The notes: generated from the letters alone by a model not told the origin. A stretch of DNA of 64,000 bases from Edaphovirga cremea (GCF_003332275.1 NZ_QOVA01000003.1:310001-374000), one strand, 5' to 3'; numbered from the stretch's first letter, positions 10,143 to 23,554 are shown. Numbers and translations are program-made.

Positions 10143-10745
10143 TTATTTCATAAATGCCGGTTGCTTCTGTTCGTATTCAGAAATGTTGCTTTCGTGCTGC
10201 AACGTCAGGCCAATGCTGTCCAGCCCGTTGATCAGGCAGTGACGACGGAAGCTGTCGATCTCAAACGGATAACTTTTCCCCCCTGCATGCACGGTTTGCC
10301 CTGCCAAATCGACCGTGAATTCGATGCCTTCATTCTCTTTGACCAACGTGAACAATTCATCCACCTGCTCGTCGCTCAACGCGACCGGCAGAAGCTGATT
10401 GTTGAAAGCGTTGCCATAAAAAATGTCAGCATAACTTGGCGCAATAATGACTTTAAAACCGTAGTCGGTCAGCGCCCAGGGGGCATGTTCACGAGAAGAG
10501 CCACAACCGAAGTTTTCACGCGCCAGCAAAATACTGGCACCTTTGTATCGCGGCTGATTCAGGACGAAATCAGGGTTTGGCTGCTGCCCTGCGTCATCAA
10601 GAAAGCGCCAGTCATTGAACAGATGTTGACCAAAGCCCGTGCGTGTCACCTTTTGCAGGAACTGCTTGGGGATAATGGCATCGGTATCCACGTTAGCGGC
10701 ATCCAAAGGGGCCACCAAACCGATATGTTGCGTAAATTTAGCCAT
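10143..10745 (-). CDS. leuD: 3-isopropylmalate dehydratase small subunit
   Basis: Small subunit of LeuCD, which isomerises 2-isopropylmalate to 3-isopropylmalate in leucine synthesis. The 200 residues contain the aconitase swivel-domain signature ([11 protein letters not shown] near 21-31, and [14 protein letters not shown] near 80-93). Length equals that of E. coli LeuD within one residue. It is the last gene of leuABCD, with 12 bases between the leuC stop and its start, and it is followed by a strong terminator. Confidence 0.97.
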   Translation of the reverse strand: MAKFTQHIGLVAPLDAANVDTDAIIPKQFLQKVTRTGFGQHLFNDWRFLDDAGQQPNPDFVLNQPRYKGASILLARENFGCGSSREHAPWALTDYGFKVIIAPSYADIFYGNAFNNQLLPVALSDEQVDELFTLVKENEGIEFTVDLAGQTVHAGGKSYPFEIDSFRRHCLINGLDSIGLTLQHESNISEYEQKQPAFMK

Positions 10746-10757
10746 GTTTTCTCTCCC

Positions 10758-14831
<4,074 letters not shown>

Positions 14832-14870
14832 CGGGTAGTTCCTTGTCGTTAACTTTGACGCCATGCAGGT

Positions 14871-14900
14871 AAAAAAAAACCCGCGCAATGGCGCGGGTTT
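14871..14900 (-). terminator. leu operon attenuator (terminator hairpin)
   Basis: On the minus strand: ACCCGCGCCATTGCGCGGGT followed by a run of about nine Ts, a strong intrinsic terminator between leuL and leuA. In enterobacterial leu operons, ribosome stalling at leucine codons of leuL favours the antiterminator instead. I have not folded the competing structure. Confidence 0.93.
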
Positions 14901-14920
14901 ACTGTTCGTAGTGGCTGAAA

Positions 14921-15004
14921 TCAGTTCTGAGTTCCGTCCACCAGCGTACCGCGCAAGTTAGATGCGTTAAGTAGTAGGCCTAGTAGACGATGAGTGGTGA
15001 ACAT
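14921..15004 (-). CDS. leuL: leu operon leader peptide
   Basis: A 27-residue leader peptide (about 28 in E. coli), too short for ordinary gene calls. Its sequence includes [13 protein letters not shown], aligned with E. coli LLLLNASSLRG. Seven of its residues are leucine; five sit in the control cluster as CTA CTA .. CTA CTA CTT, and CTA is the rare leucine codon on which low Leu-tRNA stalls ribosomes. The stop codon is followed by about 20 bases and then the attenuator hairpin. Confidence 0.93.
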   Translation of the reverse strand: MFTTHRLLGLLLNASNLRGTLVDGTQN

Positions 15005-15047
15005 GATTTTTCCGCTTCTCGTAGAGTAATTAATTCGTTGTTCTAAT

Positions 15048-15076
15048 TTGATACGTGAATGTGCGCCGCATGTCAA
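15048..15076 (-). promoter_or_regulatory. leuLABCD promoter
   Basis: On the minus strand: TTGACA (15076-15071), a 17-base spacer, then TATCAA (15053-15048). Transcription would begin about 40 bases before leuL. The consensus -35 and optimal spacing make this a good promoter call. Confidence 0.75.
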
Positions 15077-15700
15077 CACCCATTGAAAAATTCACCAATG
15101 AGACCCTGTTGAACCATTATGAATTTTGATTCAGCATAAAATACCGTGAAATTATCCTTTATTGAAGTTACTGATTATCGTGTTGTCGATGCGTTTCACC
15201 CATGAACGGTGAGGTGGGTGGGCGATTATTCGCGCTATTTCGTCGATGTTTGCTACATAACTGCATATCGCTTGATGAATTACTAGAAAAAAATAGGGGT
15301 AGGGGGATGATTCATCCGAGTTATTTTAATTAAAATTGAATAACTTACGACTTAGTTTATTACTGCTTAACTAATCATTTACTACGGGTATGATTGTTCA
15401 ACATTACATTTTGTGGTCTCATCAACGCAACAGATAAACGCACATAATAACTTTCGGTAAAGTGGCCGTTCACCCAAGAAAGAGGATGTGTGAAAAATAG
15501 TCAGTGACAGTATTTTTAACCCTGCGTTTATTTCAGGTTAATCATTAAATTAATCTAAGACCCCGTGAGTTTCATTTTTATTTGTGAGTTTTTGTATTGC
15601 AGATAAAAAGAGGCTTAATAAACACACCAAAATTCCGAGCCCGAATACGTTTTTTGTATCCTATCCAAACATTAAAGCGCAAGGCTTGGTGGAGTTGATT
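15077..15700. other. AT-rich leuL-leuO intergenic region
   Basis: About 620 bases without a credible gene between the divergent leu operon and leuO. It contains several strongly A+T-rich tracts (for example around 15285-15400 and 15525-15600), matching the H-NS-silenced, supercoiling-sensitive leuL-leuO region known in E. coli and Salmonella. A short frame upstream of leuO (from 15584) is in phase with leuO but lacks family similarity. I see no clear -35/-10 pair that I would assign to leuO. Confidence 0.6.
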
Positions 15701-16636
15701 ATGTCTGAATTATTAGTAATAAAAGAACCCTGTGAAGTTCATCTGCGTCATGTTGACCTTAATTTGCTGACTGTATTTGATGCGGTGATGCAGGTACAGA
15801 ATATTACCCGTGCTGCGCAATCACTGGGTATGTCGCAACCTGCCGTCAGTAACGCAGTCGCCCGATTAAAAGTGATGTTTAATGATGAACTCTTTGTCCG
15901 CTATGGCCGGGGGATTCAACCTACTGTCCGTGCCAGACAGCTCTTCGGGCCGGTAAGACAAGCTTTGCAACTGGTACTGAATGAATTGCCGGGCGCAGGA
16001 TTTGAGCCTCATAGCAGCGAGAAAGTATTTAATATATCAATATGTAGCCCATTAGATATTCGTCTGTCTGGGAAAATATTCAATTTCGTTACTCATTGTG
16101 CACCCCATGTACAACTTAAATTAACATCGACCATTAATGATAACATCGAGCATCAATTGCGTTATCAGGAGATGGAATTTGTTATTGGCTACAACGAATT
16201 TGAAAATCCTGAATTCCATAATGAAAAATTGTTCGAGGATGAATTGATCGCAGTAGTTTCTGCCAATCATCAGCGTGTAAAAGAAGAAGTTTCCCGTGAT
16301 GCGCTGTTTGCCGAAAAACATGCTGTTGTAATGCTTGATCGGATGGGGTCATTCAGTGCGCCATTTTATGAATCTATGGAAATGCGTCGTTCTATTTCAT
16401 CCCAATCAACGGATCTGAGCAGTGTACTGAATATCGTTTCGCAGACGGATATGGTGGCATTGGTTCCGCGTTGGTTAGCGCAGGAATTCGCTGAGCCTCT
16501 CAAATTGGAATTAATTCCTCTGCCATGGATGAAAAACACATTGGCTTGTAACTTGTCCTGGCATGAATCAGCAGGAAAAGACAAAGCGCACCAATGGATG
16601 AGAACGTTATTGAGTCAATCTGGAACATCGCTTTAA
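15701..16636 (+). CDS. leuO: LysR-type global regulator LeuO
   Basis: DNA-binding regulator and H-NS antagonist controlling stress, biofilm and silenced loci. The 311 residues (314 in E. coli) start with a short variable tail, then [22 protein letters not shown] and the helix-turn-helix [21 protein letters not shown], nearly identical to E. coli; the effector-binding domain is more divergent. A longer frame from 15584 exists, but the ATG at 15701 with GGTGGAG upstream fits family length. It is divergent from leuLABCD across a long AT-rich region, as in relatives, which suggests the promoter-relay arrangement is conserved. A tandem repeat array and a terminator follow. Confidence 0.95.
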   Translation: MSELLVIKEPCEVHLRHVDLNLLTVFDAVMQVQNITRAAQSLGMSQPAVSNAVARLKVMFNDELFVRYGRGIQPTVRARQLFGPVRQALQLVLNELPGAGFEPHSSEKVFNISICSPLDIRLSGKIFNFVTHCAPHVQLKLTSTINDNIEHQLRYQEMEFVIGYNEFENPEFHNEKLFEDELIAVVSANHQRVKEEVSRDALFAEKHAVVMLDRMGSFSAPFYESMEMRRSISSQSTDLSSVLNIVSQTDMVALVPRWLAQEFAEPLKLELIPLPWMKNTLACNLSWHESAGKDKAHQWMRTLLSQSGTSL

Positions 16637-16638
16637 TT

Positions 16639-16709
16639 CCTTGTCTTTACAAAAACATTGTTTTTATACAAGGCATTGTCTTTATACAAAGCATGGTCTT
16701 TACATAAAA
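16639..16709 (+). repeat. Four imperfect 18-bp tandem repeats after leuO
   Basis: Four adjacent units follow the leuO stop: CCTTGTCTTTACAAAAA, CATTGTTTTTATACAAGG, CATTGTCTTTATACAAAG and CATGGTCTTTACATAAAA. Units 2 and 3 differ at three positions only. Each unit is itself partly palindromic (TTGT..TTATACAA). The array ends six bases before the leuO terminator hairpin, so it lies in the leuO 3' UTR. No function is known to me. Confidence 0.85.
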
Positions 16710-16714
16710 ATAGA

Positions 16715-16747
16715 GCGGGGGTGTCGTTATGGCAGCCCCGCTTTTTC
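16715..16747 (+). terminator. leuO terminator
   Basis: GCGGGGGTG, a nine-base loop, then CAGCCCCGC with one mismatch, followed by TTTTT: an intrinsic terminator about 80 bases after the leuO stop. Confidence 0.82.
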
Positions 16748-17040
16748 AGCGCATCCCTTTAAACCCGCCCCTGCAAGTCATAGTCACCTTTCAATGGATA
16801 AAAGTTGGTTTTTTATTCTAAATGGGAATGGCTAGCATTTCTCACTGCTGAAAACCTTTTGTTGCGCCTGCGCTCTAATCAGATCAGAGATGCGTTTTAG
16901 CTCACAGTTCTACGCTGAATTTTGTTTGCCATCAGTGACAGAATCAGTAGACTGCGCGGAAAAATATGAACGCGTGTAAGCTGAAAGTTATCTCTCTTCA
17001 AGCTGCCGTCGCGTCGATAAACAGTGAGGTTTTGCTTTTT

Positions 17041-18843
17041 ATGCAAAATGATTTATTTCAATACCATCAGGTTCGCCGTTTTCAGCAGCAGGTTTCACAA
17101 TTCCCCGATCGGGTTGCGTTCAGGGAATGGTCACCGGAGGCAGAAACACATCTTTGCTGGCGCGAGATTGGTGAGCGCGTCTCTGCTATTTCCAATGCGT
17201 TGATTGGTTTGGGTGTTGATGTGCAGGAGCGCGTCGCGATCTACGCAAACAACTGCATCGCCTGGTCGTTGGTTGATCTGGCTATCCTGCAAGTACGTGC
17301 CGTCAGTGTACCGGTTTATGCGACAAACACACCCGCGCAGGCCGCCTATGTACTTAACGATGCCGATATTCGTATTCTTTTTACTGGCGACCAATCGCAT
17401 TTTGATGCGGCGTTGGCGCTTCGTGGCGTTTCCCCACAGCTAACCCATATTGTGGCGCTGGATGATGGCGTGGATTTACGTGAGTGTGATATCGCCTGTC
17501 ATCTGTCGGAATTTATGCGGTATGAACCCACTGACGCGCAGAAAAAGGTGTTCCAGCAGCGTATTGACCAATGTGAACTGGACGATCTTTTTACGCTGAT
17601 TTACACCTCGGGCACCACAGGTGAACCCAAGGGGGTGATGCTCGATTACCGCAATATGGCAGCGCAACTTTGCCTGCATGACCAGCGTCTTACGCTGACC
17701 GCAGACGATGTCTCGCTCTGTTTCCTGCCTCTGTCGCATGTGTTTGAGCGCGCCTGGAGTTTTTATGTGATGCACACTGGTGCGCAGAATGTCTATCTGC
17801 GCAATACCGATCAGGTGCGGGATGCCATGCAGGCCGTGAAACCTACGGTGATGTGTGCCGTTCCCCGTTTCTATGAAAAAGTTTTCAGCGCCATCAACGA
17901 AAAAGTTGAGAAAGCACGCTGGCATAAACGTCTTATGTTCCGCTGTGCGTTGGCGTGTGGTGAGCGGGTATTTATGCTCGAACGCAAAAAACAGCCCGTT
18001 CCGTATTGGTTGCAGTGGGGACATTCGTTGGCTGAGCGTCTGGTATTGCAAAAGTTAAGGGGCGTACTGGGTGGACGTGTCCGCTTTCTGCCTGCGGCGG
18101 GTGCCAAGCTTGACGATAATGTGATTCTGTTTTTCCAGTCGATGGGGCTGAACATCAAGTACGGATATGGCATGACCGAAACCTGCGCCACCGTTTCGTG
18201 CTGGGAAGAGCGTGACTTTTGCTTTGGCTCGATTGGTAAGCCTCTTCCGGGTATTGAGGTGCGGATTGGGGATGAGAATGAAATTCAGGTTCGCGGTCCC
18301 ATTATCATGCGTGGCTATTTCAACAAGCCGTTGGAGACCGCAGAGAGCTTTACAGCGGATGGCTGGTTTAAAACGGGTGACGCAGGCGAAGTCGATCGCC
18401 ATGGGAATTTGTTCATTACCGAACGCCTGAAAGATCTGATGAAAACGTCGGGCGGAAAATACATTGCCCCGCAATTGATTGAAGGCACGTTGGGTCAGGA
18501 TCGCTTTATTGATCAGGTCGCGATTATTGCTGATGCGCGTCATTTCGTGTCTGCCTTGATCGTGCCTTGTTTCGATACCCTTGAGGAGCACGCGCGTGCG
18601 CTCAACCTCCGGTATCACGATCGTCTGGAGTTGCTTAAAAACAGTCAGATCGTTGAGATGTTTGAGTTGCGCCTGAAAGAGATGCAGAAAGGGCTGGCAC
18701 GATTTGAACAGGTAAAAAAATTTACGTTGCTGCCACAAGCATTTTCAATGGAGTCCGGCGAGTTAACGCCAACGCTGAAGCTACGTCGTAAAGTTATTCT
18801 CCAACGTTACCACTCTGAAATTAACTCCATGTACCGCGACTAA
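17041..18843 (+). CDS. AMP-dependent long-chain acyl-CoA synthetase (FadD15/FAA1 type)
   Basis: Adenylate-forming ligase expected to activate a fatty acid to its acyl-CoA in the cytoplasm or at the membrane. In the 600-residue form the ATP motif is YTSGTTGEPKG at 188-198, the adenine-binding motif YGMTE at 376-380, followed by GWFKTGDAGEVD and the hinge and catalytic segment ERLKDLMKTSGGKYIAP. This places it with the COG1022 (FAA1/FadD15) branch rather than E. coli FadD. The ATG at 17041 is preferred because a typical family N-terminus follows; an upstream in-frame ATG at 16966 would add 25 residues without an obvious ribosome site. The 293 bases before it hold no other gene. E. coli lacks this gene between leuO and ilvI. 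Substrate is unknown. Confidence 0.85.
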   Translation: MQNDLFQYHQVRRFQQQVSQFPDRVAFREWSPEAETHLCWREIGERVSAISNALIGLGVDVQERVAIYANNCIAWSLVDLAILQVRAVSVPVYATNTPAQAAYVLNDADIRILFTGDQSHFDAALALRGVSPQLTHIVALDDGVDLRECDIACHLSEFMRYEPTDAQKKVFQQRIDQCELDDLFTLIYTSGTTGEPKGVMLDYRNMAAQLCLHDQRLTLTADDVSLCFLPLSHVFERAWSFYVMHTGAQNVYLRNTDQVRDAMQAVKPTVMCAVPRFYEKVFSAINEKVEKARWHKRLMFRCALACGERVFMLERKKQPVPYWLQWGHSLAERLVLQKLRGVLGGRVRFLPAAGAKLDDNVILFFQSMGLNIKYGYGMTETCATVSCWEERDFCFGSIGKPLPGIEVRIGDENEIQVRGPIIMRGYFNKPLETAESFTADGWFKTGDAGEVDRHGNLFITERLKDLMKTSGGKYIAPQLIEGTLGQDRFIDQVAIIADARHFVSALIVPCFDTLEEHARALNLRYHDRLELLKNSQIVEMFELRLKEMQKGLARFEQVKKFTLLPQAFSMESGELTPTLKLRRKVILQRYHSEINSMYRD

Positions 18844-19280
18844 AGTGATTCATCTTCTGAGCAATACCGTAATACCTACCTCTTTATAGGGGTAGGATTG
18901 CCGTATTGGCTTCAACCGAATATAAATTCAACGCATCATTTAGTTCTATTATTGATAAGGTGTTCCAGACAAAACAGAGATTATTGCCGCTTCTGGTAGT
19001 GTTTTGTTTTTGTAAATCTGATGAAATTAGAACGCGGCAGGATATCCTCGCATGACCGACTCTTTTTTGCCGTTTGCTTGCCTTTAGTCCTGACGTTAAG
19101 GTAATCCGCTATACGCTTCGTACTTCACGTTGCAGGGTGTTAGTTACGCCAACGCTCCTGCATCTCCAAGTATGGGTATATATTCGAACAATAAGAAGTC
19201 TGGGGCCGAGCCCTTTACCCACAGAATGGCAGGAAAAGGTTTCCGACATTCAGTAAGAAAACAAGCCTGGAGGCAAACCC
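18844..19280. other. Intergenic region upstream of ilvI
   Basis: About 440 bases without a supported gene. An imperfect hairpin with arms CCTACC/GGTAGG and flanking partly paired AATAC/GTATT lies at about 18863-18907 after the synthetase stop, but it has no T run. In E. coli the equivalent region carries several Lrp sites that activate ilvIH. I cannot reliably pick Lrp sites or a promoter by eye. Confidence 0.5.
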
Positions 19281-20999
19281 ATGGAGATGTTGTCAGGAGC
19301 CGAGATGGTTGTCCGATCGTTGATCGATCAGGGCGTTAAGCATGTATTCGGTTATCCGGGTGGGGCCGTACTCGACATTTATGACGCCCTGCATACGGTT
19401 GGTGGCATTGATCACATTCTGGTTCGTCATGAACAGGGTGCGGTGCATATGGCTGACGGCTACGCGCGTGCAACGGGTGAAGTGGGCGTGGTTCTCGTCA
19501 CTTCAGGCCCTGGTGCAACCAATGCGATCACTGGTATAGCCACGGCTTATATGGATTCTGTCCCGCTGGTGGTACTGTCCGGACAGGTTCACAGCTCGCT
19601 GATTGGCTATGACGCCTTTCAGGAGTGCGACATGGTCGGTATTTCCCGTCCGGTCGTAAAGCACAGCTTCCTGGTCAAGCGCGCGGAAGATATTCCCACC
19701 ATCCTGAAGAAAGCCTTTTATCTCGCCGCAACGGGTCGTCCAGGCCCGGTGGTGGTCGATCTGCCGAAAGATGTGGTCAATCCAGCCGTTAAATTCCCTT
19801 ACGCCTATCCCGACACGATCAGCATGCGTTCGTATAATCCGAACGTGCAAGGGCACCGCGGCCAGATTAAGCGTGCTTTACAGACAATGTTGGCGGCGAA
19901 GAAACCGATTATGTATGTCGGTGGCGGGGCAATTAATTCCGGCTGTCATGAAGAATTGCTGCAACTGGCTGAGAAACTTAATTTGCCGGTCACCAGTTCG
20001 CTGATGGGGTTGGGCAGTTTTCCGGGAACTCATCGGCAAAGCGTAGGCATGCTTGGCATGCACGGGACGTATGAAGCCAACATGGCGATGCATAATACTG
20101 ATTTGATTTTTGCTGTTGGCGTTCGTTTTGACGATCGCACGACCAATAATCTGACCAAATATTGCCCGCATGCCACCGTGTTGCATATTGATATCGACCC
20201 GACATCGATATCAAAAACGGTGACAGCAGATATTCCTATCGTCGGGGATGCGAAGGGTGTGCTTCAACAAATGCTGGAACTGTTGTCGCAGAGCGATACT
20301 GCCCAGGATTATGACGCATTACTCGAGTGGTGGCGCTCAATTGAACATTGGCGCGCGCGTGACAGCCTGGGTTACAGCAAAACCAGTGGGACAATCAAGC
20401 CACAGGCCGTCATCGAAACATTGCACCGCCTGACGAAAGGCGATGCCTATGTCACCTCTGACGTTGGGCAGCACCAAATGTTCGCCGCACTCTACTATCC
20501 CTTCGATAAACCGCGTCGCTGGATTAACTCGGGTGGTTTGGGGACGATGGGCTTCGGTTTACCTGCCGCTCTCGGTGTGAAACTGGCGTTACCCCAAGAG
20601 ACCGTCATTTGTGTCACTGGCGACGGTAGCATTCAGATGAATATTCAGGAGCTTTCTACGGCCCTGCAATATGATTTGCCAGTGGTCGTCGTGAATCTGA
20701 ACAACGGTTATCTGGGGATGGTCAAACAGTGGCAGGACATGATCTACTCTGGCCGTCACTCGCAATCCTATATGCAGTCTTTGCCGGATTTTGTGAAGCT
20801 GGCTGAAGCTTATGGCCATGTCGGTATTGCAATCCGCACGCCAGACGAACTGGAAAGCAAGCTGGCAGAGGCCTTGAGTCAGAAAGATCGTCTGGTATTT
20901 GTGGATGTTACCGTTGATGAGACTGAACACGTCTATCCGATGCAGATTCGCGGCGGTGGTATGGATGAAATGTGGTTAAGCAAAACGGAGAGGACCTAA
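19281..20999 (+). CDS. ilvI: Acetolactate synthase III large subunit
   Basis: Catalytic subunit of AHAS III, a TPP- and FAD-dependent enzyme that joins two pyruvates (or pyruvate and 2-ketobutyrate) in valine, leucine and isoleucine synthesis. In the 572 residues the catalytic glutamate is in [13 protein letters not shown], and the TPP/Mg motif runs from GDGSIQMN to [19 protein letters not shown] lies 11 bases before the ATG, confirming the start. The stop is two bases before ilvH, so the two subunits are co-translated. E. coli ilvIH is activated by Lrp and relieved by leucine; the long upstream region here is compatible with that. Confidence 0.97.
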   Translation: MEMLSGAEMVVRSLIDQGVKHVFGYPGGAVLDIYDALHTVGGIDHILVRHEQGAVHMADGYARATGEVGVVLVTSGPGATNAITGIATAYMDSVPLVVLSGQVHSSLIGYDAFQECDMVGISRPVVKHSFLVKRAEDIPTILKKAFYLAATGRPGPVVVDLPKDVVNPAVKFPYAYPDTISMRSYNPNVQGHRGQIKRALQTMLAAKKPIMYVGGGAINSGCHEELLQLAEKLNLPVTSSLMGLGSFPGTHRQSVGMLGMHGTYEANMAMHNTDLIFAVGVRFDDRTTNNLTKYCPHATVLHIDIDPTSISKTVTADIPIVGDAKGVLQQMLELLSQSDTAQDYDALLEWWRSIEHWRARDSLGYSKTSGTIKPQAVIETLHRLTKGDAYVTSDVGQHQMFAALYYPFDKPRRWINSGGLGTMGFGLPAALGVKLALPQETVICVTGDGSIQMNIQELSTALQYDLPVVVVNLNNGYLGMVKQWQDMIYSGRHSQSYMQSLPDFVKLAEAYGHVGIAIRTPDELESKLAEALSQKDRLVFVDVTVDETEHVYPMQIRGGGMDEMWLSKTERT

Positions 21000-21001
21000 T
21001 C

Positions 21002-21493
21002 ATGCGCCGGATTTTATCAGTATTGCTGGAAAACGAGTCAGGCGCGTTATCGCGGGTGATCGGTCTGTTTTCCCAACGCGGTTATAACATTGAAAGCCTG
21101 ACCGTTGCCCCAACCGACGATCCCACGCTCTCGCGGATGACAATCCAGACGATGGGGGATGCCAAGGTCCTCGAACAGATTGAGAAGCAACTGCATAAAC
21201 TGGTTGATGTTCTGCGTGTGAATGAGTTGGTACAAGGCGCGCACGTCGAACGTGAAATCATGCTGGTCAAACTGCAGGCAAGTGGTTATGGCCGTGAAGA
21301 GATCAAGCGCTCAACCGAGATTTTCCGTGGTCAAATCGTGGATGTGACCGCAACGCTTTATACGGTGCAATTGGCAGGAACCAGCGGCAAGCTGGATGCT
21401 TTCCTCAATACGGTACGCGAGGTTGCTGAAATTGTTGAAGTGGCGCGTTCCGGCATCGTCGGCGTGTCTCGTGGTGATAAAATAATGCGCTGA
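21002..21493 (+). CDS. ilvH: Acetolactate synthase III regulatory subunit
   Basis: Small subunit that stimulates IlvI and confers valine inhibition. The 163 residues equal the E. coli length. An N-terminal ACT domain ([34 protein letters not shown], with the valine-site G and N residues) is followed by the C-terminal domain. The frame extends upstream into ilvI, but the ATG at 21002 after GAGAGGA is the family start. A terminator follows 30 bases after the stop. Confidence 0.97.
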   Translation: MRRILSVLLENESGALSRVIGLFSQRGYNIESLTVAPTDDPTLSRMTIQTMGDAKVLEQIEKQLHKLVDVLRVNELVQGAHVEREIMLVKLQASGYGREEIKRSTEIFRGQIVDVTATLYTVQLAGTSGKLDAFLNTVREVAEIVEVARSGIVGVSRGDKIMR

Positions 21494-21523
21494 GTCCGTT
21501 CTGGATGCGCTGAGTTTTTGAAG

Positions 21524-21550
21524 GCCCAACGCGTTGTTGGGCTTTTTTTT
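21524..21550 (+). terminator. ilvIH terminator
   Basis: GCCCAAC-gcgtt-GTTGGGC followed by eight Ts: a strong intrinsic terminator for ilvIH. Confidence 0.95.
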
Positions 21551-21716
21551 GGAGTCTAGCTGACACCCTTCAGCAAAACACCTTGCTCAGTGAGAAATTC
21601 TGCGGTTAGATAATACCAGACTTCTTCTAAGGATTAAGGGCCTATCCAAATAGGCTCTAAAGCCGCTGGTTTTTCACTCTGAATATTTTTACGTTGAAGA
21701 AAAACCAATCAGGGAA

Positions 21717-21761
21717 GACTGATTTTCATTCCATTGCACATTTTGATGGAATGCATCAGTC
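21717..21761 (+). repeat. Long inverted repeat upstream of cra
   Basis: Left arm GACTGAT-ttt-CATTCCAT and right arm ATGGAATG-c-ATCAGTC pair over 15 bases around an asymmetric 3x1 internal loop, with an 11-base terminal loop. It ends 33 bases before the cra start and is not followed by a T run. It could be a 5'-UTR hairpin or a protein-binding site. Confidence 0.7.
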
Positions 21762-21794
21762 CTATTATTACTCTTACGCACTTAAGGGGTTTAC

Positions 21795-22799
21795 GTGAAA
21801 CTGGATGAAATCGCGCGGTTAGCGGGCGTTTCGCGCACTACGGCCAGTTATGTCATTAACGGTAAAGCGAAACAGTACCGCGTCAGCGATAAGACAGTCG
21901 AAAAAGTCATGGCCGTCGTGAGGGAACATAACTACCACCCCAATGCTGTTGCCGCTGGGTTGCGAGCAGGACGAACGCGATCTATCGGTTTGGTTATTCC
22001 TGACCTGGAAAATACCAGCTATACCCGTATTGCCAATTATCTGGAGCGGCAGGCACGCCAGCGCGGTTACCAATTGCTGATTGCCTGTTCGGAAGATCAG
22101 CCCGATAACGAAATGCGTTGTGTCGAACATCTGCTTCAGCGGCAGGTTGATGCCATTATTGTGTCAACGGCTCTTCCTCCGGAACATCCTTTTTATCAAC
22201 GTTGGGCAAATGATCCGTTCCCGATTATTGCCCTCGATCGTGCATTGGATCGTGAGAATTTCATCAGTGTGGTCGGTGCTGATCAGGAGGATTCACTCAT
22301 GCTGGCAAAAGAGCTGCGTGAGTTCCCAGGAAAATCAGTGCTCTACCTGGGTGCATTGCCTGAACTCTCCGTCAGTTTCCTGCGTGAGCAAGGATTCCGC
22401 CAGGCGTGGGAAGGTGATACCCGTCAGATCGATTTTCTCTATGCCAACAGCTATGAACGTGAGGCCGCCGGTGCGCTGTTTGCTGACTGGCTGAAAACGC
22501 ATGATATGCCAGAGGCACTTTTCACCACGTCGTTTTCACTTCTGCAAGGTGTGATGGACACTATTCTTAAGCAGAATGGCCACCTTCCCGCCAATTTGGC
22601 TATTGCCACCTTTGGTGATAACGAACTGCTGGATTTCCTGCAGTGCCCAGTACTTGCTGTCGCCCAGCGCCACCGCGAAGTGGCTGAGCGGGTGTTGGAA
22701 CTGGTTCTGGCCAGCCTGGACGAGCCCCGCAAGCCAAAACCTGGTTTGACGCGGATTCGTCGCAATCTGTTCAGACGCGGTGTACTAAGTCGTAGATGA
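21795..22799 (+). CDS. cra: Catabolite repressor/activator Cra (FruR)
   Basis: LacI-family global regulator of glycolysis and gluconeogenesis, released by fructose-1-phosphate. The 334 residues have the N-terminal HTH ([20 protein letters not shown]) and hinge ([19 protein letters not shown]), almost identical to E. coli, then a periplasmic-binding-protein-like core ending [13 protein letters not shown]. Translation starts with GTG, as in E. coli; AAGGGG lies upstream. It sits between ilvIH and the dcw cluster as a single-gene unit with its own terminator. Confidence 0.96.
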   Translation: MKLDEIARLAGVSRTTASYVINGKAKQYRVSDKTVEKVMAVVREHNYHPNAVAAGLRAGRTRSIGLVIPDLENTSYTRIANYLERQARQRGYQLLIACSEDQPDNEMRCVEHLLQRQVDAIIVSTALPPEHPFYQRWANDPFPIIALDRALDRENFISVVGADQEDSLMLAKELREFPGKSVLYLGALPELSVSFLREQGFRQAWEGDTRQIDFLYANSYEREAAGALFADWLKTHDMPEALFTTSFSLLQGVMDTILKQNGHLPANLAIATFGDNELLDFLQCPVLAVAQRHREVAERVLELVLASLDEPRKPKPGLTRIRRNLFRRGVLSRR

Positions 22800-22838
22800 T
22801 GATTGGCCGCAGATATGGGGTCATAGATGATAAAAAAA

Positions 22839-22868
22839 GCCGGGCACGCAATTGCCGTGCCTGCTTTT
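22839..22868 (+). terminator. cra terminator
   Basis: GCCGGGCACG-caattgc-CGTGCCTGC followed by TTTTA, preceded by an A run; this hairpin follows the cra stop by about 40 bases and may act on both strands. Confidence 0.8.
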
Positions 22869-23463
22869 AATGTGAAATTAACCCAATGAATTGCCAATAA
22901 TTCTGTATCCGCTCACTGTTCGGTGATTTGATCGGATTTCATTTACTATTTATGAAAAATAAATGTAAGAAAGTGATTCAGCCCGAAAAAAGCGGATTTG
23001 AGATGAATCTTAGCTAATTGACTTCAAACGAAAACGGTTTCTTCGATATATATTTGCCTGTCTCATATGAAAAATACATTAATATCTGTCGATAATCTGC
23101 TGTAGAATGCCTGACTTTATTTAACTCATTTAGAGCAAGTGTATTTATTAACTCAATGAGTTAAGTGCATTATCTCAGAAAAAAAGTATGGGTTTTATGC
23201 GGTTTATCGGGGCAGTCTTCTACGTTGGCTCAGGATATGGATGTGTTTGGGTTATCTATTAGAAATGAGACATTGATTACAGAAGAATATCATCTGCCAG
23301 ATTTTATCCAATTTGGCAGTTTTTTAAGCGTTATTATTTTTTTAAGGATTTTTCCTTAACTAATCATAATGTTAATTTTTATTTCCTCTGCGATACCCAC
23401 CTCACAGGTGCAATCCCTCTCAAATTACTCCTAGAAATATTACCAAACCGCATCCGCTCTGGC
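22869..23463. other. AT-rich gap between cra and the mra promoter
   Basis: Roughly 600 A+T-rich bases with no supported gene; a 64-residue frame at 23165-23359 has no recognisable similarity, no ribosome site and skewed composition, so I do not call it. A LacI-family-like palindrome GAAAACGGTTTC is at 23030-23041 (one mismatch between arms), overlapping a possible TTGACT -35 at 23018-23023. No tRNA or repeat family was recognised. Confidence 0.5.
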
Positions 23464-23493
23464 TTGACAAGGTTTTCAAACCATCCGTAAACT
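23464..23493 (+). promoter_or_regulatory. Pmra promoter of the dcw cluster
   Basis: TTGACA at 23464-23469 and TAAACT at 23488-23493 with an 18-base spacer, about 60 bases before mraZ. The position matches the main E. coli dcw promoter Pmra, which drives expression through ftsW and beyond. Confidence 0.8.
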
Positions 23494-23501
23494 CTTTTAT
23501 G

Positions 23502-23526
23502 TGGGGATTTGTGGGGGAAAGTGGTG
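23502..23526 (+). promoter_or_regulatory. MraZ operator repeats
   Basis: Three direct repeats at a 10-base period, TGGGG-atttg-TGGGG-gaaag-TGGTG, lie just after the -10. MraZ is known to bind TGGGN repeats separated by five bases and to repress its own promoter, so this is the autoregulatory site. Confidence 0.85.
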
Positions 23527-23554
23527 AAAACGGTCATGAAGGGGTAGCTCAGGT

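Noticed and set aside
23165-23359. A 64-residue frame in the cra-mraZ gap
   Set aside because: No Shine-Dalgarno, no similarity, in an AT-rich regulatory region; likely chance.
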